A DNA stretch of 64,000 bases from FEB-10 sp963710645. GTDB lineage: Bacteria; Acidobacteriota; Thermoanaerobaculia; Thermoanaerobaculales; Sulfomarinibacteraceae. The notes under the pieces are model-generated. The model did not search any database and had not been told where the DNA came from. It saw only the letters and a list, made by a program, of their open reading frames with translations. Position numbers and translations under genes: made by a program. The DNA lies in assembly GCA_963710645.1 (NCBI GenBank), contig CAVQBD010000009.1, positions 1,612,001 through 1,676,000 on the forward strand, read 5' to 3'. Shown here piece after piece: positions 45,145 through 53,492 of this stretch (its first letter is position 1; the number at the start of each line of letters is the position of its first letter).

Positions 45145-45965
45145 CTACCAGGGCAGCTTCTCCCCGTCGTAGTTCCAGAAGCTGCCGGTGTCGGCGGGTG
45201 TCAGGCCATCGATGACCTTGCGCATTCCGGTGATGGATTCCGTTGGTGCGATCTTGGCGTTGGGGCCGCCCATGTCGGTCCGTACCCAACCCGGGCTCAT
45301 GACGATGCAGGTGAATCCCTCGTCCCCGAGCTCCACCGCCAAAGATCGATTGAACATGTTGAGCGCGGCCTTGCTCTCCCGGTAGCCGTAGTAGCGGCCC
45401 GAGTCGTTGTTGGCAATGCTGCCGAGCCCGCTGGTGACGCTCACGATCCGCTTGCCGCCGCCGCGTCTGAGGTTGGGCAGCAGGGCCCGAGTGACCCGCA
45501 TCGGGCCGATGGTGTTCACCTCCAGGGTCCGGGCGACGTCGTCGAAATCTGTCTCCGCCAGAGTGCTCACCCTCGGGAAGATCCCGGCATTATTGATCAG
45601 CAACTCGATGGGTTGATCGCCGAGGTCGCGGGCGAGCCGTTCCACGCTGGCTGCGTCGGTCACATCCAGCGCCACGACGCGGACGCCCAAAGAGTTGAGC
45701 TCGGTGGCTGTTTCAGGCGTCCGGGCCGTGGCGATGACCTGCCAGCCGGCCGCCGCATACTGGCGCGCGAACTCCAAGTCCGAGTCCGCGATTGGCGCCT
45801 GTGATGAGAACAGTTGGCGGCTGCTCACCACCGTCCGTCGGCCGTAGTTGTCGATGCGTGACCAGCACCTGACAGCAGCGCGAACGCCATCACGACCAAC
45901 ACCGTGAGTGATCGCGTGAGTGGCCCTGGGATGGTGTGTTGGGTCGGGGTCTTACGGTCGGGCAT
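45145..45965 (-). CDS. Short-chain dehydrogenase/reductase, interrupted by two frameshifts near the N-terminus
   Basis: Most of the protein is one open frame (RQYAAAGWQVIATARTPETA...LINNAGIF, YYGYRESKAALN with Tyr and Lys of the active site). The N-terminus is split: the frame from ATG 45965 encodes a signal-like start (PLTRSLTVLVVMAFALLSGAG), a second frame gives TVLITGANRGLG, the NAD(P) loop, and a third joins LEFARQY. Shifts lie near 45830 (a GG run) and 45774-45777 (CAAG); each acts as one extra base. Joined, it is an exported SDR of about 272 aa. Substrate unknown. Confidence 0.8.
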
Positions 45966-46053
45966 TGTGCGTTTCTCCTCTCTGGTTTGGGGAACGACTA
46001 GGACAACAAGCCGGAGTCCTGAAACTGTTTCACCGCGGCGGACCGTGTTGGGC

Positions 46054-46082
46054 TTGACAAAGGATAGTTTTGAGCATATGTT
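46054..46082 (+). promoter_or_regulatory. Sigma-70-type promoter for the metal-cluster operon
   Basis: TTGACA (46054-46059) and TATGTT (46077-46082) are separated by exactly 17 bp, and the GTG start of the first gene follows 18 bp after the -10. A near-palindrome GAGCAT-ATGTTC overlaps the -10 and could be an operator, perhaps for the DUF134 protein itself. Confidence 0.6.
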
Positions 46083-46099
46083 CGAAACAGGGAGGCGCA

Positions 46100-46503
46100 G
46101 TGGGACGACCGGAGAAGCTCAGGAGAGTCGGTTGCATGGCCCCAGGACGGGGCTTCAAACCCATCGGCAGGCCGATGGCCGACCTCGAGGTCGACACCCT
46201 GCGGGCCGACGAACTCGAGGCTCTTCGGTTGGCCGATGTGGAGGGCCTCTACCAGGAGGCCGCGGCCCAGAGCATGGGAGTTTCCAGACCCACCTTCGCC
46301 CGCATCCTGAACCGGGCCAGGACGGCGGTGGCCACGGGCGCTGCTCGAGGAGACGAGTGCTGCTCGTGGGAGATGGTCCGGTGGTCACCGGTCACGACGA
46401 GCCGCTTCCCTGCCCGGTCCACGGTGGCGAACGACGACGGGGGCGGGGCTGCCGCTGCCGCCAGCAACAGGGACACAACGGGCGTGGTCGCGGCCCGCGT
46501 TGA
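46100..46503 (+). CDS. DUF134 regulator of a metal-cluster operon, two frameshifts
   Basis: GTG 46100, five bases after GGGAGG, begins GRPEKLRRVGCMAPGRGFKP, the normal DUF134 N-terminus. The DUF134 helix-turn-helix is LEALRLADVEGLYQEAAAQS then MGVSRPTFARILNRAR, a sigma-70-region-4-like DNA-binding unit. The frame then shifts near 46335-46338 (GGG) and 46348-46354, after which RVLLVGDGPVVTGHDEPLP, CPVHGGERRRG and a Cys-rich end follow in another frame. Joined it is about 134 aa. DUF134 genes neighbour NifX-like and MinD-like genes in many anaerobes, and this gene probably controls the operon that follows. Confidence 0.78.
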
Positions 46504-46532
46504 GGATGAGACAGAAAGGGAGGATCATCGAC

Positions 46533-46934
46533 ATGAGAATCGCGGTTCCGTTGCAACAGGGAAGATTCAGTCCTCATTTCGGAGGTGCCGAGACATTCGC
46601 CTTCTACACCGTCAATCCAGCTGACCGCACGATCGATGAGTGCGTGTTCGGCCAGCCACCCGAGCATGGCCGTGGCATATTCCCCATGTGGCTCCGTCGA
46701 GAGGGGGCCTCGGTCATCCTGGCAGGTGGCATGGGGCCTCGGGCCGTCGGGATGTTCGCGCAACACGGAATCGAGGTCGTGCTCGGCATCGAGGGTGACG
46801 ATCCGGACGCCGTGGTGAAGAGCTATCTGGACGGGACCCTCGAGGCCACCGGGCAGCCCTGCCACGAGCACGGCTACCACGACTGCGGCCACGACCACGG
46901 CGAAGGCGGCCGCGGCGGGTGCCAAGACGCCTGA
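46533..46934 (+). CDS. NifX/NifB-type dinitrogenase iron-molybdenum cofactor-like protein with His/Cys tail
   Basis: A 133-aa protein of the PF02579 family (iron-molybdenum cofactor binding). RIAVPLQQGRFSPHFGGAE, ASVILAGGMGPRAVGMFAQ and GIEVVLGIEGDDPDAVV show the RNase-H-like fold. The C-terminus adds CHEHGYHDCGHDHGE and ends with Gly/Cys, an extra metal-binding tail. The family includes the orange protein ORP, which carries a Mo-Cu sulfide cluster in sulfate reducers; no nitrogenase genes are present here, so a role in nitrogen fixation is not implied. GGGAGG precedes the ATG. Confidence 0.88.
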   Translation: MRIAVPLQQGRFSPHFGGAETFAFYTVNPADRTIDECVFGQPPEHGRGIFPMWLRREGASVILAGGMGPRAVGMFAQHGIEVVLGIEGDDPDAVVKSYLDGTLEATGQPCHEHGYHDCGHDHGEGGRGGCQDA

Positions 46935-46970
46935 ACGAGGAATGTCGTAACGCTTGACAAAAAGGAGGCC

Positions 46971-47264
46971 ATGATGCCAGGCCAAGGTAGAGGACAAGGA
47001 CAAGGACAAGGACAAGGACGGGGACGGGGACGAGGAATGGGGGGAGGAGGCGGTGGCCAGGGTCGCGGCGCTCAGGGTGGTAATGGTCTCGGCACCGGCG
47101 GCTCCTGTATCTGCCCTAAGTGTGGCCGGCAAATGCCCCACCGCCCGGGTGTTCCGTGTCTCGAGGAGCGATGTCCGGACTGCGCGGTGGCGCTGATCCG
47201 AGAGGGCTCACCCCACCACCAGGAGATCGAAAATCGCCGCGGTGGCGCTGCCAGCGAAAGCTGA
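46971..47264 (+). CDS. Gly/Gln/Arg-rich small protein with a Cys4 zinc-ribbon
   Basis: A 97-aa protein. The first half is low-complexity: a hexanucleotide-based GQGQGQGR tract and a Gly-rich run. The second half has CICPKCGRQMPHRPGVPC and CPDCAVALIR, a Cys-rich zinc-ribbon common beside NifX-like proteins in anaerobes. AAAGGAGG precedes two ATGs (46971 and 46974). The repeated DNA of the N-terminus (46985-47033) makes its length prone to change. Confidence 0.75.
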   Translation: MMPGQGRGQGQGQGQGRGRGRGMGGGGGGQGRGAQGGNGLGTGGSCICPKCGRQMPHRPGVPCLEERCPDCAVALIREGSPHHQEIENRRGGAASES

Positions 47265-47310
47265 AGCACCCGAGGAGAGACGTGGAATGGGCCGAAAGGA
47301 GGATCAGGCA

Positions 47311-47640
47311 ATGCCAGGAAGAGATCGAACCGGACCAAGAGGAACAGGGCCAATGACCGGCTGGGGATCCGGAGACTGCGGTGATCAGGCCGCCGGAGGG
47401 TTCGGCCGGGGAGGTTTTGGTGGATGGGGCCGCGGACCCGGCCGAGGTGGAGGTGGAGGAGGTGGCGGCTGGCGCCACCGCTTCTGGGCCACCGGTCGGC
47501 CGGGATGGATGGGCTCTGGCGAATTCGGATCCCCAACACCCGAGCGTCAGGGGCTGGAGCACGAGATCGCGACGCTGGAATCCGAGCTGAAGCGTCTCCG
47601 GGCCCGACTCCAGGAGCTGCGGAACACCGAGTCGGACTAG
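47311..47640 (+). CDS. DUF5320-like small protein with coiled-coil tail
   Basis: A 109-aa protein beginning PGRDRTGPRGTGPMTGWGSG, the signature of DUF5320 family members found next to NifX-like/MinD genes. A Gly-rich middle is followed by a coiled coil (EHEIATLESELKRLRARLQE). The family's function is unknown; it may chaperone metal-cluster proteins. AAAGGAGG lies nine bases before the ATG at 47311. Confidence 0.8.
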   Translation: MPGRDRTGPRGTGPMTGWGSGDCGDQAAGGFGRGGFGGWGRGPGRGGGGGGGGWRHRFWATGRPGWMGSGEFGSPTPERQGLEHEIATLESELKRLRARLQELRNTESD

Positions 47641-47688
47641 TACCAGGCATCCTCGAATCGTCGTGGGATACGCACCAAGGAGGTTGTA

Positions 47689-48051
47689 GTGAAAGTTGTT
47701 GTCACGTCTACTGGTGAGAGCTTGGAGTCGCAGGTGGATCCCCGTTTTGGCCGGGCGCCCCACTTCCTTCTCGTTGACACGGACAGCGGGGAGGTCACGG
47801 CGGTGGACAACGCCAAGGGAGTCGACGCGGTCCAGGGAGCGGGGGTCCAGGCGGCCGAGGCCGTGTCCCGGCTTGACGCCGAGTGTCTGGTCACGGGCCA
47901 CTGCGGCCCCAAGGCCTTCAGGGCCCTCGAGGCCGCGCGCATCGTGGTCTACACCGGGGCATCCGGCACCATCGCGGAGGCCGTCGAGCAGCTTCTGGCG
48001 GGCACACTCGAGCGCGCTGTTGGACCCACCGTGGCCGGACACTGGGCGTGA
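47689..48051 (+). CDS. NifX/NifB-type cofactor-binding protein (ORP-like)
   Basis: A 120-aa PF02579 protein, closer to the canonical short NifB/NifX/ORP fold than the first copy: VVTSTGESLESQVDPRFGRA, FLLVDTDSGEV and ECLVTGHCGPKAFRALE. Starts GTG 47689 with AAGGAGG upstream. Its stop overlaps the start of the first MinD-type ATPase (GTGA), so the two are coupled. Confidence 0.9.
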   Translation: MKVVVTSTGESLESQVDPRFGRAPHFLLVDTDSGEVTAVDNAKGVDAVQGAGVQAAEAVSRLDAECLVTGHCGPKAFRALEAARIVVYTGASGTIAEAVEQLLAGTLERAVGPTVAGHWA

Positions 48052-48932
48052 TCGTCGCCATCGCCTCGGGCAAGGGCGGCACCGGCAAGACGACGGTCGC
48101 CGTGAATGTGGCCCTCAGCCTGCGTCGGCCGGTGCAGCTCCTCGACTGTGATGTCGAGGCGCCCAACGTCCACCTTTTCCTTCGTCCGGAGATCGTCAGC
48201 TCCGAGCCCGCGGGCATCCTCGTTCCGCGGGTCGCTTCCGAGCGCTGCACGCTGTGTGGTGAGTGTGGAGATCTCTGCCAGTACAACGCCATTGCGGTGC
48301 TGAGCAACAGGCTGATGGTGTTTGAAGAGCTCTGTCATGGCTGTGGCGGCTGCAAACTGGTCTGCCCCGAAGGAGCGATCCGCGAGGAAATGCGGCCGAT
48401 CGGGGTCGTCGAGCAGGGTGTGGCCGGTGACCTCGAGGTGGTGACCGGTCGACTCAACGTGGGCGAGGCACTGGTCCCACCCCTGATCCGCGCCGTCAGG
48501 ACCAGGGCGAATCGTGACCGGCTGGTCCTGATCGACGCCCCACCCGGGACCTCCTGTTCCATGATCGCGGCGGTTCACGGAGCCGATCTGGTGGTTCTGG
48601 TGACCGAGCCGACCCCGTTCGGGCTCAATGATCTGGCGCTGGCGGTGGAAGCTGTGCGAACCCTCCAACTTCCGTTCGGAGTGGTCATCAACCGCGTCGG
48701 TTCGGGTGACCGCAGGGTGCACGATTACTGCGCGGCCGAGGGCCTCGAGATCCTGGCGGAAATCCCGGACGACCGACGCATTGCCGAGACCTATGCCCGC
48801 GGCGGCCTGCTTGTGGAGGAACTCCACCACACGCGTCCTGTGTTCGAGAGCTTGGCGCAGCGGATCGAGGACAGGCTGGTCCGAGATCGGCAGTCACCGA
48901 TGGGAAAGGAAGCCGCTCGTGCTCACGTCTGA
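48048..48932 (+). CDS. MinD/Mrp-type P-loop ATPase with ferredoxin insertion, first copy
   Basis: A 294-aa cytoplasmic ATPase starting GTG 48048 with the deviant Walker A IASGKGGTGKTTVAVNVAL. A ferredoxin module is inserted after about residue 60: CTLCGECGDLCQYNA and CHGCGGCKLVCPEGA, eight Cys for two [4Fe-4S] clusters. Walker B is LVLIDAPPGTSCSM. Such proteins act in cluster assembly or delivery; in Desulfovibrio they accompany ORP and affect its complex. Overlaps neighbours on both sides. Confidence 0.92.
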   Translation: MIVAIASGKGGTGKTTVAVNVALSLRRPVQLLDCDVEAPNVHLFLRPEIVSSEPAGILVPRVASERCTLCGECGDLCQYNAIAVLSNRLMVFEELCHGCGGCKLVCPEGAIREEMRPIGVVEQGVAGDLEVVTGRLNVGEALVPPLIRAVRTRANRDRLVLIDAPPGTSCSMIAAVHGADLVVLVTEPTPFGLNDLALAVEAVRTLQLPFGVVINRVGSGDRRVHDYCAAEGLEILAEIPDDRRIAETYARGGLLVEELHHTRPVFESLAQRIEDRLVRDRQSPMGKEAARAHV

Positions 48933-48999
48933 TCGGCTCTGTGCCCGGTGTTGCGGCGCGCGATGTTGCGACGCCGATTTGCGGGAAGTGATGACATGA
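48919..48999 (+). CDS. Candidate Cys-rich micro-ORF (26 aa) between the two MinD genes
   Basis: GTG 48919 to TGA 48997-48999 encodes 26 residues containing LCARCCGARCCDADL, five Cys in eleven residues. It overlaps the end of the first ATPase gene and the ATG of the second by an ATGA junction, and AAAGGAA lies about ten bases upstream. Size and overlap make it uncertain; it could be chance or a leader that couples translation. Confidence 0.3.
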   Translation: MLTSDRLCARCCGARCCDADLREVMT

Positions 49000-49952
49000 C
49001 GGCTACCACACCTGAAGCGCTCCCTCTGGCCCCTTCCCACGCCGGCGAGGTTTTGGTCCCCGAGCTCGTGGTGATCAGCGGCAAGGGAGGAACCGGCAAG
49101 ACCAGCGTTGTGGCCTCGTTCGCGGTGCTCGCCGAGGGTGCGGTGCTGGCGGACTGCGATGTGGACGCGGCCGATCTCCATCTCGTGCTCGCCCCTCAGG
49201 TTGAGAGGCGGGAGGTGTTCATCAGTGGTCATGAGGCCGTGGTTCGCCCGCACGACTGCGAAGAATGCGGCGACTGTCTGGATGTCTGCCGTTTCGAAGC
49301 ACTGACAATGCGTGACGGATCGTCCGTGCCCGTGGTCGACCCGATCGCATGTGAAGGGTGCGGAGTGTGTGTCCACTTCTGCCCGTTTCAGGCCATCGAC
49401 TTCGTGCCGCGGGAGTGCGGCGAGTGGTTTGTGTCTTCGACCCGGTGTGGACCCATGGTGCATGCACGCCTGGGAATCGCCGCCGAGAACTCGGGCAAGC
49501 TGGTTTCGACGGTGCGCCTTCAGGCTCGGCGAATCGCAGCCTCGATGGGTCGGGGATTGATCATCGTCGATGGTCCACCCGGCGTCGGCTGCCCGGTCAT
49601 CGCTGCCACCACCGGTGCCGCGGGGGTGCTCCTGGTGACCGAGCCCTCGCTGTCCGGTGAGCACGACGTCGAACGGGCGTTGACCCTGGCGCGGCATTTC
49701 CACATTCCCGCGGCCGTCTGTGTCAATCGTTGGGATCTGTCATCTCAGATCACCGAACGAATCGAGGAAGGCGCCCGCGCGCGCGGCGCCGAGGTCGTTG
49801 GCAGAATCCGCTATGACCCGATGGTCACGACTGCCCAGATCCAGGGCCGGGCCGTTGTCGAGCTTGGAGGTGGTGCTGCGGAGGACATCCGTCGGCTGTG
49901 GTCACGCGCCAGTAGTTGGTTGACCGCGAATCTTCGTCGCTCCGGCGACTGA
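48996..49952 (+). CDS. MinD/Mrp-type P-loop ATPase with ferredoxin insertion, second copy
   Basis: A 318-aa ATPase paralogous to the previous one. Walker A is VISGKGGTGKTSVVASF; the ferredoxin insertion has CEECGDCLDVCRFEA and CEGCGVCVHFCPFQA; Walker B is LIIVDGPPGVGCPV. The N-terminus carries about 25 extra residues. Pairs of such ATPases are the rule in ORP-type operons and probably form heterodimers. Start ATG 48996. Confidence 0.92.
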   Translation: MTATTPEALPLAPSHAGEVLVPELVVISGKGGTGKTSVVASFAVLAEGAVLADCDVDAADLHLVLAPQVERREVFISGHEAVVRPHDCEECGDCLDVCRFEALTMRDGSSVPVVDPIACEGCGVCVHFCPFQAIDFVPRECGEWFVSSTRCGPMVHARLGIAAENSGKLVSTVRLQARRIAASMGRGLIIVDGPPGVGCPVIAATTGAAGVLLVTEPSLSGEHDVERALTLARHFHIPAAVCVNRWDLSSQITERIEEGARARGAEVVGRIRYDPMVTTAQIQGRAVVELGGGAAEDIRRLWSRASSWLTANLRRSGD

Positions 49953-50161
49953 CGGGCCGGAGCGGATTTCACCCTCCCAATCGCTCGGTTCCCGGCTGTG
50001 GTCTCGAGGTTCCAGGTATTCAAAAAACTGAAGACACTTGAGATGAAATTGCACCATTGAGCAAATCATTGACAATTTGAGTGTTTGTCGCCACGCTATA
50101 AATAGGGTGTGCCGGTGCGGAGGCGTCGGATCGATCCGTCTTGGGCGCGCTCGGGGGGGGC
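49953..50161. other. Spacer between the MinD operon and the nitrate island
   Basis: About 210 bp with AT-rich DNA near 50040-50105. TTGACA (near 50070) and TATAAA (near 50098) are present but their spacing (22 bp) is too long for a standard promoter. A short CAAAT/ATTTG inverted repeat surrounds the TTGACA. The eight-G run at 50153-50160 may be a sequencing risk. Confidence 0.3.
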
Positions 50162-52204
50162 GTGGTGACATCTTCACCGGAGACGGCGGGCTTCTTTCTG
50201 AGGTTGGCGGTCGCGATGGCCGCTTGCGTTCTTTTGTCGATCCCGGCTGTTGCCCAATCCGACTCCGATGTGGAGATAATCGACAGCTCGGCGTGCATCG
50301 ACTGCCACGCGATGAGCCTGCACGATACGCAGTTCGAGGTCGACCTCCGGCACTCGGTGCACGATGGGCTCGAGTGCCTGGACTGCCATGTCGATCGCGG
50401 CACCGTTCCCCACCAGGACATCAGCGAGTGCGCGCAGTGTGACGCCTGTAACAATTGTCATGACGACGAAGCGGCCACGAACACGATCCACGGCCGCGGT
50501 GAGGTCGGGTCGTCCGAGGACACGCCGCATTGCTACGACTGCCACGGCGACCACGATATCCTCCCGTCCTCGGTCAAGCGCTCCAAGACCCACCCGGTCA
50601 ATCTGCCGCAGACCTGCGGGGCGTGTCACGAGAACCTTGACCTCACCACAAAGTACGAGATCCTAATCGATCATCCGATCAAGATCTACCAGACCTCGGT
50701 GCACGGCAAGGCCACGAGGGGTGGAATCTACGTGGCGGCGAGCTGCAACGACTGCCACTCAACGAACGGGACGGCGCACCGCATCCTCGCCCCGGGATTC
50801 CCCGACTCGAGCATCAATCACTTCAACATTCCGTTCACCTGCGGCAAGTGTCACTCGGGGATCGAGAACGACTACTGGGAGGGGATCCACGGGCGGCTGG
50901 TGGCCCGGGGCGAGACCGACTCCCCGGTGTGTACCGATTGCCATGGTGAGCACGGCATCCTATCTCCGGATGACCCTCGATCGCCGGTTTCACGGTCGAA
51001 GGTGGCGGAGATGACATGCTCTCCATGCCATGAGTCGGCGGTCTTGAACGAGAAATACGGCCTCGCGACCGAGCGCCTGACGACCTTCATCGACTCCTAC
51101 CACGGTCTCAAGAGCCGTGCCGGTGACACCCACGTGGCCAATTGTGCCTCCTGCCATGGGGTGCACCGGATCCTCCCCAGCTCCGATCCCACATCGACCA
51201 TCTACCCTGGGAACCTCCAGCACACCTGTGGTGAGTGCCACCCGAACATCTCCGAGAAGATGGCATCGACGCCGATCCACGGTATGTCGGGCGAGGGTCT
51301 CAGGACGCCCATGGCCGAGTTCGTGGAAGATGTCTACATCGTGGCCATCATCGTGATCATCGGTCTCATGGTGCTCCACTGGATCATCGACCTGCAGCGG
51401 CATCTGCGCGATGTGCTCGCCAAACGGCCGCAGGTCCAACGGATGCGCATCGACGAGGTGCTCCAACACGCGTTGTTGGCGTTGTCCTTCATCTCACTGG
51501 TCATTTCAGGTTTCGCTCTGCGCTACGACCAGGGATTCGTCGCGCGCTTCTTCTTCGGCTGGGAGGGCGGATTCGAGGTGCGGGGAATCCTGCACCGAAT
51601 CTGGGCGGTGGTCTTCATCCTGACGATCATCTGGCACAGCGTCCACATCACCACACCCCGCGGGCGCAAGTTCCTGGTCGATATGATTCCGATCCGGCGT
51701 GATTTCGAGTTCTTCGTCAGGAGAATGATGCATAACCTCGGACTGGGGCCGCCCATGGAGTGCATCCAGCGCTTCAACTACATCGAGAAGGCCGAGTACT
51801 GGGCCCTGGTGTGGGGCACCGCCGTCATGGTCGTCACCGGGCTCCTGCTCTGGTTCGACAACTGGTTCATCCAGTTCCTGCCAAAGGGCGTCCTCGACGT
51901 CGCCTTGGTCATCCATTTCTGGGAGGCCTGGCTGGCGTCACTGGCCGTGCTGGTTTGGCACTTGTACTCGGTGATTTTTCATCCCCACGTCTACCCCATG
52001 AATCCGAGCTGGATCACCGGCAACATGCCCGAGGACATGTACGCGCACGAGCACCCCGGTCACGTGGAAGAAGCGCGTCGGGACACCGAGGAGGCGCTAA
52101 AACGTCAGTTGGAGCGGATCCGACGACGGGAGGGGACTGACGTAACTGGACAAAATGGAGAGTCAGGGAAGCGCGATAAGTCGTCGGGCGGTGACGAGGA
52201 CTGA
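50162..52204 (+). CDS. 11-heme cytochrome c fused to a membrane cytochrome b domain
   Basis: A 680-aa exported protein (signal GFFLRLAVAMAACVLLSI). The periplasmic part has eleven CxxCH heme motifs (CIDCH, CLDCH, CNNCH, CYDCH, CGACH, CNDCH, CGKCH, CTDCH, CSPCH, CASCH, CGECH) up to about residue 380. The C-terminal part has about four membrane spans with paired His (LQHALLALSFISLVISGFAL, IWHSVHITTP, FWEAWLASLAVLVWHLYSVI), as in b-type cytochromes. It should pass electrons between the quinone pool and periplasmic carriers. Beside napDAB it is a likely quinol oxidase module for nitrate reduction, though metal or other acceptors are possible. Confidence 0.9.
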   Translation: MVTSSPETAGFFLRLAVAMAACVLLSIPAVAQSDSDVEIIDSSACIDCHAMSLHDTQFEVDLRHSVHDGLECLDCHVDRGTVPHQDISECAQCDACNNCHDDEAATNTIHGRGEVGSSEDTPHCYDCHGDHDILPSSVKRSKTHPVNLPQTCGACHENLDLTTKYEILIDHPIKIYQTSVHGKATRGGIYVAASCNDCHSTNGTAHRILAPGFPDSSINHFNIPFTCGKCHSGIENDYWEGIHGRLVARGETDSPVCTDCHGEHGILSPDDPRSPVSRSKVAEMTCSPCHESAVLNEKYGLATERLTTFIDSYHGLKSRAGDTHVANCASCHGVHRILPSSDPTSTIYPGNLQHTCGECHPNISEKMASTPIHGMSGEGLRTPMAEFVEDVYIVAIIVIIGLMVLHWIIDLQRHLRDVLAKRPQVQRMRIDEVLQHALLALSFISLVISGFALRYDQGFVARFFFGWEGGFEVRGILHRIWAVVFILTIIWHSVHITTPRGRKFLVDMIPIRRDFEFFVRRMMHNLGLGPPMECIQRFNYIEKAEYWALVWGTAVMVVTGLLLWFDNWFIQFLPKGVLDVALVIHFWEAWLASLAVLVWHLYSVIFHPHVYPMNPSWITGNMPEDMYAHEHPGHVEEARRDTEEALKRQLERIRRREGTDVTGQNGESGKRDKSSGGDED

Positions 52205-52235
52205 CCCGCCGTGCGAAATTGTGCCCTGGTCTGGT

Positions 52236-53489
52236 TCAGTGGGCGGCTGCGGCTGCGTCGTTCTCCTGCGAGACCTTTTCATCGGAGGGTTCCGCGACGC
52301 CCTGAATGATCGGGACGGCGATCTTGCACAGCACGGTGAAGATCAGAAACCCGATGGCGAAGATCCCGGCGCCGACCCGGACCTCGGTGAGGGTGGGCAC
52401 ATACTCGTAGAACTCACCCAGCGTGTCAGGGGTCATACCAGGTATCACCAGCGCCATGCCCTTCTCGATGTAGACACTCGAGTAGATCAGGAGACAGCCG
52501 ATATTGAGGGTGACCAGATTGCGGCGGGTGACCGGGAATAGGAAGAGCAGGAACGCCACCACCCCACAGGCCAGTGACAGCCAGGCGAATGGGACCAACG
52601 CCCGGTGGCCGTGGACCCCGCTGAAGAGGTACTGGGTGTGGATCAGGTGGTGGGTGTTGGAGTAGTATTCCTTGAAGATCTCCGCGCCGAAGAGAAAGAG
52701 ATTGACGAACATGGCGTAGGCCATGAGTTCGGCGATCTTCTGGATCGCCTCGTCCTTGATCTCGATGGAGGTGGTTCGCCGGAGGATCTGGAAGAGGATC
52801 AGCAGGATCGCCGGCCCGGAGCAGAAGGCCGATGCCAGAAATCGGGGCGCGAGGATGGCGGAGTTCCAATACGGCCTCGCCGCAGAGCCGGCGTAGACAA
52901 AGGCCGTCACGGTGTGGATTCCCACCGCGGCGGGGATCGACAGCAGCAGCAACGGCGCCACGAAGCTCCGGTTGTAGGGGCGGTGGTGGTAGGCGGTGTA
53001 CAGCAGGTGGACCACGATGACAAGGTTGAGGATGAAGTACAGATTGAGGACCAGCACGTCCCAACCGAGGATCGATGATGGGAGGTTGAGGCTCCCGACA
53101 AACGGCATCAGGTGCCACACCCGGTCGGGCCGTCCCACGTCCACCAGCACGAACAGCATGCACATGGCAATGGCGCTCACCGCCAGCAGTTCACCGAATA
53201 TGGCGATCTCTTTGATGGGTTTCCAGTTGTAGATGTAGGCCGGAATCACCAGCATGACGGCCGCCGCAGCGACCCCCACCAGAAAGGTGAAGTTGCCGAT
53301 GTAGTAGGCCCACGACACCTGGTCGCGCATGTTGGTGACGATCAGTCCCTGGGACAATTGTTGGAGCCACGCGGTGATGCCCCACAGGGCCAGCAGGCCA
53401 AGCAAGCCGATCCACGCGAAGTACAGGCGATTGCCCTTGAAGGCCAGGCGGGCCGATCCGGTAACGAAGGAGGCGACGTCTTTTATCAT
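52236..53489 (-). CDS. NrfD/PsrC-type polytopic membrane subunit
   Basis: A 417-aa integral membrane protein with about ten spans (for example FAWIGLLGLLALWGITAWL and GVAAAAVMLVIPAYIYNW, ...GACGVVAFLLFLFPVTRRN). It belongs to the NrfD/PsrC family, which binds quinones and works with a FeS subunit. The start ATG at 53489 lies four bases after the stop of the FeS gene, so both are one transcript. The C-terminus is acidic/Ala-rich. Confidence 0.9.
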   Translation of the reverse strand: MIKDVASFVTGSARLAFKGNRLYFAWIGLLGLLALWGITAWLQQLSQGLIVTNMRDQVSWAYYIGNFTFLVGVAAAAVMLVIPAYIYNWKPIKEIAIFGELLAVSAIAMCMLFVLVDVGRPDRVWHLMPFVGSLNLPSSILGWDVLVLNLYFILNLVIVVHLLYTAYHHRPYNRSFVAPLLLLSIPAAVGIHTVTAFVYAGSAARPYWNSAILAPRFLASAFCSGPAILLILFQILRRTTSIEIKDEAIQKIAELMAYAMFVNLFLFGAEIFKEYYSNTHHLIHTQYLFSGVHGHRALVPFAWLSLACGVVAFLLFLFPVTRRNLVTLNIGCLLIYSSVYIEKGMALVIPGMTPDTLGEFYEYVPTLTEVRVGAGIFAIGFLIFTVLCKIAVPIIQGVAEPSDEKVSQENDAAAAAH

Positions 53490-53492
53490 GAG

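Noticed and set aside
46985..47033. Hexanucleotide tandem repeat as part of the heptamer repeat family
   Set aside because: It has a 6-bp period, lies inside a coding region and encodes a GQ/GR-rich tract; it is ordinary low-complexity coding DNA.
46100..49952. Nitrogen-fixation gene cluster
   Set aside because: Only NifX/NifB-domain proteins occur; there are no nifH, nifD, nifK, nifE or nifN genes, so the ORP-like reading is preferred.
50041..50105. FNR-type box upstream of the 11-heme cytochrome gene
   Set aside because: The TTGA and TCA half-sites have the wrong spacing (three instead of four bases) and a poor right half.
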